A DNA stretch of 64,000 nucleotides from Acridotheres tristis. Taxonomy: Eukaryota > Chordata > Aves > Passeriformes > Sturnidae. This document shows positions 45,801 through 50,737 of this stretch, one piece after another. How positions within the stretch are numbered: position 1 is the first letter of the stretch; each line of letters starts with the position of its first letter. Below the pieces are notes generated by a model. It saw nothing but the letters and a program-made list of their open reading frames with translations. It had not been told where the DNA came from and searched no databases. The DNA lies in contig CM072919.1 in the NCBI GenBank assembly GCA_037013685.1, positions 2,481,616 through 2,545,615 on the forward strand, in the 5' to 3' direction. Position numbers and translations under genes: made by a program.

Positions 45801-46412
45801 CCTGCAGCCTCCTTTCCTGTGTCTGTGACCAAAATCCTGTCACCTGCAGCCTCCTTTCCTGTGTCTGTGACCAAAATCCTGACACCTGCAGCCTCCTTTC
45901 CTGTGTCTGTGACCAAAATCCTGTCACCTGCAGCCTCCTTTCCTCGTGTCTGTGACCAAAATCCTGTCACCTGCAGCCTCCTTTCCTCGTGTCTGTGACC
46001 AAAATCCTGACACCTGCAGCCTCCTTTCCTCGTGTCTGTGACCAAAATCCTGACACCTGCAGCCTCCTTTCCCCGTGTCTGTGACCAAAATCCTGTCACC
46101 TGCAGCCTCCTTCCCTTGTCTCTGACTAAACCCTGACACCTGCAGCCTCCTTTCCTGTCTGTGACTAAACCCTTCCTTCTCCTGCCCTGCCCTGTGTGGT
46201 GCTGGGGTGCAGCTCCTGCAGCTCTGGTTCCCCCGGCAGCCGAGGAGGGGCCCCCCCTGCACACAGACCTGTCCTATTACTCCTACGAGTACGACCCCGA
46301 CGCCTTCGCCGTGGATGCCGACGTGTTCGAGGTGGTGGCAGAGCTGAGCACGGCCAGGACTCTCCAGGGAGGGGACAGCAGCCAGGGAGAGGCCACCCCA
46401 GCAGAATGGTGA
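769..46412 (+). CDS. CPAMD8: CPAMD8, alpha-2-macroglobulin/C3-family protein (36 coding exons, 5' end outside window)
   Basis: Secreted thioester protein of the A2M/C3/CD109 family. In mammals CPAMD8 is linked to anterior eye development and is expected to act extracellularly. The 36 exons listed below sum to 5,052 nt (1,683 residues plus TGA), every junction keeps phase, and all introns are GT..AG. Domain order in window numbering: MG domains (about 1-360), bait-like/MG6 region (about 361-590) with basic clusters RSKR 340-343, RRRRR 499-503 and KRKR 574-577, the conserved A2M segment starting TFFPETWIW (about 578), a FAMeT-like module (about 800-945), thioester GCGEQ at 980-984 and its domain (about 965-1320), the receptor-binding domain (about 1330-1505), a Kazal domain (1531-1601), and an acidic Tyr/Asp-rich tail. 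The exons for the signal peptide and first MG domain precede the window. Identity rests on remembered similarity to mammalian CPAMD8 and on the F2RL3/SIN3B neighbours. Confidence 0.95.
961..1074 (+). CDS. CPAMD8: CPAMD8 exon w2 (MG2)
   Basis: Acceptor cctttttcag, donor gtgagt. It completes MG2, including [12 protein letters not shown] and the MG2 end [10 protein letters not shown]. One NMT glycosylation sequon is present. Confidence 0.92.
1396..1480 (+). CDS. CPAMD8: CPAMD8 exon w3 (MG3 start)
   Basis: Acceptor cattgtag, donor gtagga. It encodes [18 protein letters not shown], the family's VLPKFEV-type opening of MG3. Confidence 0.92.
1745..1853 (+). CDS. CPAMD8: CPAMD8 exon w4 (MG3)
   Basis: Acceptor gcatttcag, donor gtgagg. 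It encodes [20 protein letters not shown] (A2M: KYTYGKPVxG), so it continues MG3. It ends in phase 0. Confidence 0.93.
2035..2233 (+). mobile_element. CR1-type LINE 3' fragment
   Basis: Contains the bird CR1 3' landmarks: gggtgctgggcactgcccag, a CCAGAGCTCCAGGAGC-type stretch, then tcatccctgagggtcccttc. Near-identical copies occur at 46.7 kb and, inverted, at 57.6 kb. It lies in an intron. Confidence 0.7.
2498..2725 (+). CDS. CPAMD8: CPAMD8 exon w5 (MG3-MG4)
   Basis: Acceptor atgtcccag, donor gtgaga, phase 0 at both ends. It encodes 76 residues including [12 protein letters not shown] and [11 protein letters not shown], ending KPGLPYKGK, the MG4 opening. Confidence 0.93.
2866..3036 (+). CDS. 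CPAMD8: CPAMD8 exon w6 (MG4)
   Basis: Acceptor ctgtgcag, donor gtgggt. It encodes [20 protein letters not shown] through AQYVWLE, typical MG4. Phase 0 at both ends. Confidence 0.93.
3399..3527 (+). CDS. CPAMD8: CPAMD8 exon w7 (MG4-MG5)
   Basis: Acceptor ttcttaag after a long T tract, donor gtatgt. It encodes [20 protein letters not shown] and [16 protein letters not shown]. Phase 0 at both ends. Confidence 0.92.
3528..5645 (+). other. CPAMD8: CPAMD8 intron, 2.1 kb
   Basis: Apparently unique AT-rich intron sequence. I saw no interspersed or tandem repeat longer than short homopolymer runs. The protein reads continuously across it (PFQ to VGEEA), so no exon is missing. Confidence 0.75.
5646..5835 (+). 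CDS. CPAMD8: CPAMD8 exon w8 (MG5, RSKR site)
   Basis: Acceptor cctgcag, donor gtacca. It encodes [16 protein letters not shown], which is characteristic of CPAMD8, and a basic RSKR motif (5772-5783) that fits a proprotein convertase site. Confidence 0.95.
6472..6604 (+). mobile_element. CR1-type LINE 3' end fragment
   Basis: Degraded copy. The diagnostic end is ggtcccttcaacctaaacc followed by attctgtgattctgt, the CR1 octamer-type 3' terminus. It lies in the 1.1-kb intron between w8 and w9. Confidence 0.65.
6977..7149 (+). CDS. CPAMD8: CPAMD8 exon w9 (MG6)
   Basis: Acceptor cctgtttcag, donor gtactg. It encodes [18 protein letters not shown], a strongly conserved CPAMD8 segment opening MG6. 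It ends in phase 0. Confidence 0.94.
7240..7389 (+). CDS. CPAMD8: CPAMD8 exon w10 (MG6)
   Basis: Acceptor cttcccag, donor gtagag, phase 0 at both ends. It encodes [15 protein letters not shown] and [14 protein letters not shown], matching the family motif AVDQSVLLL. Confidence 0.94.
7496..7657 (+). CDS. CPAMD8: CPAMD8 exon w11 (bait-like region, RRRRR)
   Basis: Acceptor ccctgcag, donor gtagga, 54 codons in phase 0. It encodes [15 protein letters not shown], then [15 protein letters not shown], whose five arginines (7586-7600) would be a protease-sensitive site in the bait region. The donor is followed 12 bp later by an 11-bp tandem array. Confidence 0.93.
7670..8131. repeat. 11-bp minisatellite in three variant blocks
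   Basis: 41 full units plus a partial one. 7670-7845: 16 units of CCCTCGTCCTT. 7846-8043: 18 units of CCCTCGTTCTT. 8044-8131: 7 units of CCCTCCTTCTT plus a partial unit. It begins 12 bp downstream of a CPAMD8 exon. Pyrimidine-only apart from one G in the first two unit types. The long ORFs on both strands here are repeat artefacts. Confidence 0.97.
8132..9943 (+). other. CPAMD8: Remainder of CPAMD8 intron
   Basis: Unique AT-rich sequence with T-runs near 9626, A-run near 9829 and a long polypyrimidine stretch at 9863-9900 before the acceptor at 9943. No gene or interspersed repeat recognised. Confidence 0.65.
9944..10086 (+). CDS. CPAMD8: CPAMD8 exon w12
   Basis: Acceptor cattgtctag, donor gtaacg. 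It encodes [20 protein letters not shown] and [18 protein letters not shown], matching mammalian CPAMD8. Confidence 0.95.
11020..11085 (+). CDS. CPAMD8: CPAMD8 exon w13 (A2M segment start)
   Basis: Acceptor tttttctag, donor gtattg. It encodes [19 protein letters not shown], the hallmark FPETWIW motif of the family preceded by basic KRKR (11030-11041). Confidence 0.96.
12268..12480 (+). mobile_element. CR1-type LINE 3' end
   Basis: Typical bird CR1: ccctggcacagggtgcccag, ctggacattgggattggagc, tgccatggcaggggtgga, ending in tctgacccaaaccattcc. Same subfamily as the copies at 34.9 and 35.5 kb. Confidence 0.85.
12575..12745. repeat. Degenerate ~38-bp tandem repeat
   Basis: Four to five imperfect copies of a unit containing ttttattgtggtgatctcccctt-like sequence. 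Intronic. Confidence 0.75.
13921..14152 (+). CDS. CPAMD8: CPAMD8 exon w14 (A2M segment)
   Basis: Acceptor cctttggcag, donor gtgaca. It encodes [20 protein letters not shown] and [19 protein letters not shown], the core of the family's A2M domain (C3: PDSITTWEI...). Confidence 0.96.
14747..14900 (+). CDS. CPAMD8: CPAMD8 exon w15
   Basis: Acceptor tttcacag, donor gtacac. It encodes [19 protein letters not shown] and ends LGLSNIT, completing the MG domain after the A2M core. Confidence 0.94.
15451..15593 (+). CDS. CPAMD8: CPAMD8 exon w16
   Basis: Acceptor gttccttag, donor gtgaga. It encodes [15 protein letters not shown] and [13 protein letters not shown]. It ends in phase 0. Confidence 0.93.
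16037..16088 (+). CDS. CPAMD8: CPAMD8 exon w17
   Basis: A 52-bp exon with acceptor tttctatag and donor gtaagt. It encodes [17 protein letters not shown], matching mammalian [17 protein letters not shown]. Confidence 0.93.
16757..17055 (+). CDS. CPAMD8: CPAMD8 exon w18 (FAMeT-like module, first part)
   Basis: Acceptor ctgactag, donor gtactg; the longest exon in the window (299 bp). It encodes [16 protein letters not shown], then [14 protein letters not shown] and [19 protein letters not shown]. The pattern (I)VIGG..NT+S.I...(F)WI.W..G.I.VG resembles the farnesoic-acid O-methyltransferase-like domain family (Pfam Methyltransf_FA) inserted ahead of the thioester domain. Confidence 0.95.
17422..17647 (+). 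CDS. CPAMD8: CPAMD8 exon w19 (FAMeT-like module, second part)
   Basis: Acceptor ccctttcag, donor gtatca. It encodes [34 protein letters not shown] (closing the inserted module) and [14 protein letters not shown], the lead-in to the thioester domain. Confidence 0.95.
18197..18373 (+). CDS. CPAMD8: CPAMD8 exon w20 (thioester motif)
   Basis: Acceptor cccaaacag, donor gtaact. It encodes [23 protein letters not shown] (18253-18267, residues 980-984) is the intact internal Cys-Gln thioester motif of A2M, C3 and C4. Confidence 0.97.
18374..21169 (+). other. CPAMD8: CPAMD8 intron, 2.8 kb
   Basis: Mostly unique AT-rich sequence with a CR1-related fragment at 19770-19880. No exon is missing, since YLVQG joins directly to YQRQL. 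Confidence 0.7.
19770..19880 (-). mobile_element. Degraded CR1-related fragment
   Basis: aaaatcccagaatatcctgagctggaagggaccca is the reverse complement of a CR1 3' end. A related fragment sits at 26325-26410. Confidence 0.55.
21170..21251 (+). CDS. CPAMD8: CPAMD8 exon w21 (thioester domain)
   Basis: Acceptor gacttccag, donor gtgagt. It encodes [20 protein letters not shown] (A2M: GYQRQLNYKHYDGSYSTFGE). Confidence 0.96.
21252..22529 (+). other. CPAMD8: CPAMD8 intron, 1.3 kb
   Basis: No repeat array or further exon seen. A C-rich segment at 21825-21960 stands out from AT-rich flanks. Confidence 0.6.
22530..22686 (+). CDS. CPAMD8: CPAMD8 exon w22 (thioester domain, Asn at reactive-site helper position)
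   Basis: Acceptor tttttacag, donor gtaaaa. It encodes [19 protein letters not shown] and [15 protein letters not shown]. Aligning ILNKDIQGG with C3 VIHQEMIGG and A2M LLNNAIKGG puts Asn1095 (codon 22672-22674) where C3 has its catalytic histidine. Confidence 0.96.
23145..23219 (+). CDS. CPAMD8: CPAMD8 exon w23 (thioester domain)
   Basis: Acceptor gcccttccag, donor gtaacg, 25 codons in phase 0. It encodes [20 protein letters not shown], the family's conserved LTAYV helix. Confidence 0.96.
23220..25107 (+). other. CPAMD8: CPAMD8 intron, 1.9 kb
   Basis: Unique sequence with a T/G-rich low-complexity stretch at 24965-25030. No exon or transposon recognised. Confidence 0.65.
25108..25273 (+). CDS. 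CPAMD8: CPAMD8 exon w24 (thioester domain; 3' end duplicated in array)
   Basis: Acceptor gaatgcag, first donor CAAG|gtaggg. It encodes [18 protein letters not shown] and [12 protein letters not shown], ending MNSMAITQ. The last ~25 exon bases together with the donor are copied repeatedly in the array that follows, so downstream donors could extend this exon. The boundary at 25273 is chosen because it joins cleanly to DGFTHWSL in phase. Confidence 0.9.
25245..26145. repeat. Minisatellite copying an exon end and its splice donor
   Basis: Interspersed copies of agcatggccatcacccaag+gtagggccaccagcctggac and agcatggccaccagcctggac, units roughly 21-60 bp. About 14 copies keep AAG|GTAGG or AGG|GTAGG; others have mutated to ggcagg or gatagg. 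Units at about 25423, 25523 and 25573 lack one C (gggcacc), shifting the frame. Confidence 0.95.
26325..26410 (-). mobile_element. Degraded CR1-related fragment
   Basis: Shares tcagaatatcctgaattacc, a 'grgacc' block and agccacagccctgg with the fragment at 19770-19880. Intronic. Confidence 0.5.
26764..26850 (+). CDS. CPAMD8: CPAMD8 exon w25 (thioester domain)
   Basis: Acceptor ccctctcctag, donor gtaatt. It encodes [19 protein letters not shown], corresponding to mammalian DGVTHWSLSNSWDVDKGTF. Confidence 0.93.
26851..27742 (+). other. CPAMD8: CPAMD8 intron, 0.9 kb
   Basis: Unique AT-rich sequence; nothing else recognised. Confidence 0.6.
27743..27879 (+). CDS. CPAMD8: CPAMD8 exon w26 (thioester domain)
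   Basis: Acceptor cctctttcag, donor gtgggc. It encodes [20 protein letters not shown] and [16 protein letters not shown], the classic QRN..GGFSSTQDT motif of the family. Confidence 0.97.
28225..28380 (+). CDS. CPAMD8: CPAMD8 exon w27 (thioester domain)
   Basis: Acceptor cttcccag, donor gtaggt, phase 0 at both ends. It encodes [17 protein letters not shown] and ends KVLQTAV. DTxVALQAL is the family motif. Confidence 0.97.
28765..28827 (+). CDS. CPAMD8: CPAMD8 exon w28
   Basis: Acceptor ctccccag, donor gtaagg, 21 codons in phase 0. It encodes [20 protein letters not shown], matching mammalian [20 protein letters not shown]. Confidence 0.96.
29174..29403 (+). CDS. CPAMD8: CPAMD8 exon w29 (receptor-binding domain start)
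   Basis: Acceptor cttctccag, donor gtaggg. It encodes [20 protein letters not shown], a variable Pro/Ala/Asp-rich linker, then [11 protein letters not shown]. The linker differs most from mammals. Confidence 0.95.
29404..32155 (+). other. CPAMD8: CPAMD8 intron, 2.8 kb
   Basis: No tandem array or clear transposon. Unique sequence, AT-rich in the first third and more G+C-rich from 30.4 kb. No exon is missing (CTR joins WLHSG). Confidence 0.65.
32156..32243 (+). CDS. CPAMD8: CPAMD8 exon w30 (receptor-binding domain)
   Basis: Acceptor catggggag (weak: the pyrimidine tract lies 10-30 bp upstream), donor gtaagg. It encodes [20 protein letters not shown] and ADIESLEQ. (GGGAT)n starts 5 bp after the exon. 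Confidence 0.94.
32249..32625. repeat. (GGGAT)n pentamer array, about 70 units
   Basis: Nearly perfect GGGAT repeats with scattered TTGG and CTGGG variants, starting right after gtaag of the 5' splice site. The G-rich strand is the RNA-like strand. GGG runs spaced by two bases fit the G-quadruplex pattern. Long ORFs here are artefacts. Confidence 0.97.
34371..34716. repeat. 30-bp minisatellite, about 11 units
   Basis: Unit caggctctgtctgtgtgccc + tggctgctca. Units differ at two sites (ttgtg/ctgtg and cagg/cggg). Because 30 is divisible by 3, every frame stays open; these are not genes. Confidence 0.97.
34752..35050. repeat. Inverted repeat, left arm
   Basis: Reverse complement of 35512-35819 at about 95% identity by eye. 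The left arm lacks about 20 bp that the right arm has near its CR1 5' side. Confidence 0.9.
34893..35055 (-). mobile_element. CR1-type LINE 3' end (minus orientation)
   Basis: cacaatggtttgggtggga, tgccatggcagggacacc and ccaatcccaatgtccaacct mark a reverse-oriented CR1 tail. It lies inside the left inverted arm. Confidence 0.88.
35330..35690 (+). mobile_element. CR1-type LINE 3' region
   Basis: The longest CR1 copy: includes aaggggctccaggagagctg, gggatggagggacaggac and the common 3' tail ending tcccttcccacccaaac. It overlaps the right inverted arm. Confidence 0.88.
35512..35819. repeat. Inverted repeat, right arm
   Basis: Includes the CR1 tail and about 130 bp of flanking unique-looking sequence (e.g. 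agcagtgtcccccttgcaga) that is mirrored in the left arm. Spacer about 460 bp. Confidence 0.9.
35823..35866 (+). mobile_element. Short CR1 3' tail
   Basis: ggctttaaggtccctcccaa followed by cccaaaccattctgggattt, a second CR1 terminus directly after the right inverted arm. Confidence 0.6.
36196..36250. repeat. (GAGCT/GGGCT)n short array
   Basis: About 11 pentamers, first TGAGC then TGGGC type. Same pentamer as the array next to a SIN3B exon at 63.2 kb. Confidence 0.9.
37746..37820 (+). CDS. CPAMD8: CPAMD8 exon w31 (receptor-binding domain)
   Basis: Acceptor tacccccag, donor gtaatg, 25 codons in phase 0. It encodes [20 protein letters not shown] and FYFDE, typical of the receptor-binding domain. 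Confidence 0.95.
38388..38493 (+). CDS. CPAMD8: CPAMD8 exon w32 (receptor-binding domain)
   Basis: Acceptor ttcacacag, donor gtttgt. It encodes [20 protein letters not shown] and [11 protein letters not shown] (C3: ACxEFRVxQ...; A2M: VYDYYET). Confidence 0.96.
38578..38688 (+). CDS. CPAMD8: CPAMD8 exon w33
   Basis: Acceptor ttgctgcag, donor gtgagt. It encodes [20 protein letters not shown] and [12 protein letters not shown], ending the receptor-binding domain and leading into the Kazal domain. Confidence 0.95.
39303..39515 (+). CDS. CPAMD8: CPAMD8 exon w34 (Kazal domain)
   Basis: Acceptor gaattcgcag, donor gtaggt. Kazal-type serine protease inhibitor fold: [19 protein letters not shown], then [14 protein letters not shown] and a final Cys near AQC, matching C..C...C......PVCGSDG..Y...C......C. 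A C-terminal Kazal domain is a feature of CPAMD8. Confidence 0.94.
39513..40392. repeat. ~175-bp tandem repeat, 5 copies
   Basis: Copies start near 39513, 39690, 39865, 40035 and 40218. Each has ttcctttattccctcttctg, cgtgttttagagtgt, aggttgatttttccatgcct and tttcagcctgaaataact. The first copy begins at the exon w34 donor (ctgtaggt); copies 2 and 5 keep the ctgtaggtt junction. Confidence 0.93.
40654..40728 (+). CDS. CPAMD8: CPAMD8 exon w35 (linker)
   Basis: Acceptor atttgcag, donor gtaatg. It encodes [16 protein letters not shown] polar linker ending VPQTPA. Low family conservation, but phase and splice sites fit both neighbours. Confidence 0.75.
40729..46239 (+). other. CPAMD8: CPAMD8 last intron, 5.5 kb
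   Basis: Unique sequence to about 45 kb, a pyrimidine-rich block at 45051-45245 (C/T runs with cccttgtttcc motifs), then a 42-bp VNTR to 46160. No additional exon recognised; long ORFs in the VNTR are artefacts. Confidence 0.7.
45330..46160. repeat. ~42-bp VNTR, about 20 units
   Basis: Unit cacctgcagcctccttccct + gtgtctgtgaccaaaatcctgt, with cctgt/cctga and ccctg/cctcg variants. Each unit carries a pyrimidine tract and cctgcag|CC, resembling a 3' splice site. It ends about 80 bp before the last coding exon. Confidence 0.96.
46240..46412 (+). CDS. CPAMD8: CPAMD8 exon w36 (acidic C-terminal tail, stop)
   Basis: Acceptor cccccggcag. It encodes [19 protein letters not shown], then [16 protein letters not shown], ending PAEW and TGA at 46410-46412. 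Tyr residues flanked by Asp/Glu could be sulfated. The stop overlaps a GT donor (AATG|gtgaga at 46408), so the true 3' structure is uncertain. Confidence 0.75.
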
Positions 46413-46667
46413 GAGCACAGAGGGTCAGGGCTGTGCTCTGAGCCAGCCCGGGGCATCCTTGTGCTGGGTCAGGGGTGTTTTCCCAGCTCTTTAGGGGTCA
46501 GGGGATGGGATCTTGCTGGGGCAGCTGTAAAAGGCTCAGTGACCTCAGTGGTTTCACCCCAGTGGGATGAGGGGACCTTTCACTGGGTGTGCTCAGCTGG
46601 AGGCTCCTTCTCATCAATCTTGTGATGGGGAGAGAGGAGGAATGGGCACAGATCTCTGTTCTGGGCC

Positions 46668-46915
46668 AGGAGCCCAGGAAGGGCTGGAGCTGTGCCAGGG
46701 CTTGGCATGGAGCTCAGGGAAAGGTTCTTCCCCCCGAGGGTGCTGGGCACTGCCCAGGCTCCCCAGGGAATGGTCCCGGCCCCAAGGCTGCCAGAGCTCC
46801 AGGAGCGTTTGGACAGCGCTCTCAGGGATGCTCAGGGTGGGATTGTTGGGGGGTCTGTGCAGGGACAGGGGCTGCCCTGATCATCCCTGAGGGTCCCTTC
46901 CAGCTCTGTGACCTT
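46668..46915 (+). mobile_element. CR1-type LINE 3' fragment
   Basis: agggctggagctgtgccagg, gggtgctgggcactgcccag, ggtgggattgttggggggtc, ending ctgagggtcccttccagctc. Nearly identical to the inverted copy at 57615-57870. Probably in the CPAMD8 3'UTR or just beyond. Confidence 0.75.
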
Positions 46916-49900
46916 CTCAGCTCTTCCCTGCCCAGGCTCAGTGAAGTCTCACAAAGCTGCATCGCAGCAAGGTGACTTTTCTTCCTTGTGTTCTCTTTCT
47001 GACAGAAATCCATAATTTAAATAAAGAGGCTCAGAATCGACTCCTGTATGAGTTTGTTCCTCCAGACGACCTGCTGCAGAACAGAATCCCAATGATGACT
47101 ACTTCCTGATGCCCTCAGAACTGTTGGCTTTGCTGCCCCTCGGGGCAGATCTGGAGCTCTAAGGGGGACACTCAGAGTTATTTTTCTGTCCATTTTCCTG
47201 CCTTCTGTGCATCCTCTTTGGAGCCCTTCCAGTGATGAGAGACCAATAAGCTGTGCCCTCTAGGTGAGAAAAATAGGGGCTGGAATTCAAACCTATAGAG
47301 CATTTCCAAGTGTTTTCTCTGCTATCAGGATATTCTGCAAATGCCATTTCCTAGCTACACTTAGAAGCTAAGTCCAGGCCTTGTGCTTAGCTGAACTGCT
47401 GTTTGAGGAAACATGGCTGAGAAGTTATTTTGCTCAAATTATAATAATAAAAATCAGCGTGTTTTGCCAATTGTGACACAGCAAGAGGCTACTCATCTTC
47501 CCCAGCCCATCAGTCTGCTGCACCCATGAGAGAAACACTTCCCTGTGGCTCCACAGTTCAGGGAAGTTGTTGGGAGGTACATTTTACCTGAGAAAACTCA
47601 AATCCACTGCCAGGGCTGAAAGGCTCCGTGTCTGCTGCTGTGTGCTGGCCTCAGGTGGGCGTTTGCAGCCCCAGCAGAGGCAGGGATGAGGTGGGGGAGC
47701 CCTCTTTGTGTTGCACTATGTGCTGACAGGGGCTGCTTGCAGCCTTCTCAGCCTCTTTCCTCCTCGAAGTCTGGCTTGAAAATGAACCTGGCCGAGGCAC
47801 AGCCCTTTTAAATGTTTGCCTGACTTCACCAACCCCTCTTATTTTGCTCCCACTGGCATCCAGCACAGCGTGTTCTGGTCCTGGTGCTCCTTGCCCAGGC
47901 CCTGGCTCTGCTGGCCAGTACCAATCCCTGGTGTCACAGGCTGGACTCCCTGGGTCTGACCTGCCCCAAGCAACGTGGCAAAACTTAAAAAGAAAAGCTT
48001 TGTCTTTCCAAAAGTGCAGGAGCCAAGATTTTTGAGTTTCCCTTCCTGCCTGGAGCAGCATTGTTCTCTTTGGAGGAGTTACATGCAATTGCCTCTTGCA
48101 AAATAGTGTTAATATTTTATCTTCCCACTTCTATTGTTACCAGGACCCAGAGCAGGGTGGAAACTCCTTTTGAGGGTGTTTATTGGTGAATGGAAATGGA
48201 AAAAAAAAAAGCCCAGCTCCATTCATTTTTAAGGCTTGTTTACACAGGAACCATGACAAGAATATATCCCAGTATAGACATTCCATTCCAGAATAAAGGC
48301 AAGTTTTTTTTCCAGAAAAATGTCCACATGGGGACAACCAGGAGGTATCCCAGAGGTTGGCCATGTGTAGTTTCCAGTCCTTTTTTTCTGGGGCCAGACA
48401 TTTGCAGAGTGCAGTTGACATGATGAAGGTCTGGGTCTTGAAATTCCCGGAAATTTTGGAGCTGCCTGGCTGGCAGCTTTGCCAGCCTTCCCTCGTGGCT
48501 GCTCCCAGGATCCTGAGGGTTCTGCCCCATGTCTGGGGTGTGCAGGGCCAGACCCTGCCCTCACCCTGGCAGCTGCATTCCTGCCTGGCAGGTAAATAAA
48601 TGCCTTTAAACTCAATTCCACCTCCTGTAAGCAACTGTCCTGGCAGGCACTGGCTATTGTGTACACACACAGGACTGAGTCAATATTTATCCCTGGGTAA
48701 ATAACAGGCCTAGTGTGAGCTGCAACAAGATTTCTTTTTTTTTTTCCTTTTTTTCCTTTTCTAAAACTCAGAACTGCACAATACAAACCCTGCTGTTTGC
48801 TGGTTCAGGCTGCAGCTGTTCAGGGCTGTGAGCTGGGGGAATGAGGCTTTTGGTCACCCTGTGATGTCTGTCACTGGCTTCATCCAGGAGCTGGGACCTG
48901 TCTTCTGGATTCCTCACTCTCCTGCCCTCATTCTCTTTCTGGTTTTCCTTTCCTGCTCTCTCTCACCCATTGTGCACCCAGTGAACGCTTCTGGAGAGAA
49001 ATTTGAAGTCCTTTTGAATTGCTTGGTCCTCTCACAGATCCTTGGGCACTCAGACCTCCCCCTGGGGATGAGGAGGTGAGGCTGGGGAGTTCCAGCCAAG
49101 AATTAAACCTGGCTTTCTTCACTTTCCTCAGGCTCTGGCACATGTAATGTCCCAGTTCCAGATGCAGACATCTCCCTGTTGCTGCCAGGTAAATAATTCC
49201 TGCTGCTGGTGCCAGCCCATCAATCAGGGCCTTGTCTGAGGGGTCTCTGTGCCAGGGCTTGAGGCAGAGGAGTCTGACTTCTGTTTTACAATTCAAAGTA
49301 AAGCCAGAGAGCCCTGGACCCTCAGAAGGCAAAGGCAGAGCAGCCTGAATGTCCTCAGAGGCAGACAGAGCAGGGCAGTGTGTGGGAGGGGAGGGGACAG
49401 GATTTCTGGATCCTGAATTCACCCCCAGTGCTTCTGCCCAGCCTTGGCAGCCTCTGCCTCCCCCTGCTCCTGCTACACCAAACCAGCTCCTCTTTGTAGC
49501 TAAAAAGAAAAAAAGGTGATTTTTATTTAAAGAATTGAATCAAGGAACCTGCAGTTACCCCACTGTGGTTGCCTTTTCCCCCATCACAGGAATAAATGAG
49601 ATCTCTGCTCTCTGCTCCACCCTGGCTGAGGGTCCAGAGCTTTCCCCTGTCCCACCTTTGCTGTTCATGTTTCTTGTAACCATCATTAATTTTTATCTAG
49701 GGGAAAAAAAAAAGCATACATTATTTTTCCTCCATTCTTCCACATCCTGCTTGGAATACAGAGACTTTAAGACGGGGTCCCTGAGCACCCCTGGACACAG
49801 CCCAGCTGCACAGACTCAAAGCCATTCTCAGGCTTTGGCCCAGTTCTGGCCCTGAAGCTGCTCAGTCCTTCCTGTCCCTGAGAGCACAAGGACATCTCAG

Positions 49901-50731
49901 GCTCCCACTTTGTGCACCTCAGCCAGTCAGTTTAGAGAGGATTGATTTTATTTTTTTTTTTCCACCAAGGAAATGACCAGCTGGGTGCTGGAAAGCCAAA
50001 GCCAGCAAGGCCAGCAGCAGCTTCTGCTGCTTTGGGTTGTTTCTGGCTTAGAGACTTTTGCCTCCCTCTGTCAAAGAGATGCTTCTCCTTTCCTTTTCCT
50101 GATGGTCCCTCACTGCAAGAGGAGAAAAGTGCCAGTGGTTTTGTAAGACACAGAAATTGCTTCTTCCATCGAGTTCTGTGACTGAATAGCTGCAGCAGTG
50201 CTACTTATCCGTGATTGATGCTTGCAATCCTTCCGAGGAAATTAATATTTATATATTTGTAACTGTACATTATGCAGAGTAATCATTACCATGGTATTTA
50301 TTTTAAAGCAATAGTTCCCCTTGTTCTTTCTTGTCCTGTGTTTTGGTCTTGCCTCCTTCCCTCCTTCTTAATCAGCCTCAGTAGAAAGCAAATGCCAGAA
50401 GAATGTTCAGCTTGCTTGAAGAACTTCCCTGACACACCAGCACTTGCTTTGCTCACACTGACTGTTGACATTTAATGCACAATAACCTGGTTTTCATTAT
50501 TGTGAATAGAGAAACTATTTAGAAAACCTCTACCAGCCTGGGTTTGGGTTTTTTTTAGTCCCTGCTGTTTCTGACTGAGTGCCCAGCACCCCGAGCCCAG
50601 CTTTGTGTTTCCCTTTTGCCCCCCACACACAGGTACACACAAACAGCTCTCTGAGCAGTTGTTGGTTTGTTCACACACATCTTAGCAAGTCTGAGTCCAG
50701 AAAAGTGTTTGTTTTAGATTCTGATAAATAT
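46916..50731. other. CPAMD8/F2RL3 convergent intergenic and 3'UTR region
   Basis: Contains possible extra CPAMD8 terminal exon sequence at 47006-47162, then unique sequence with a T-run near 48729 and 49950. No other coding gene recognised on either strand. Confidence 0.6.
47446..47451 (+). terminator. CPAMD8: Candidate CPAMD8 poly(A) signal AATAAA
   Basis: AATAAA in an AT-rich setting 1 kb after the stop codon. Another AATAAA lies at 47020-47025. Which is used cannot be told from sequence. Confidence 0.4.
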
Positions 50732-50737
50732 TTTATT
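50732..50737 (-). terminator. F2RL3: Candidate F2RL3 poly(A) signal (AATAAA on minus)
   Basis: TTTATT on the plus strand about 960 bp past the F2RL3 stop. A second candidate is at 50837-50842. Chosen by position only. Confidence 0.35.

Noticed and set aside
45188..46418. Cys-rich and Trp/Ser-rich ORFs at 45.2-46.4 kb
   Set aside because: Repeat translation of the 42-bp VNTR; the true exon frame begins at 46240.
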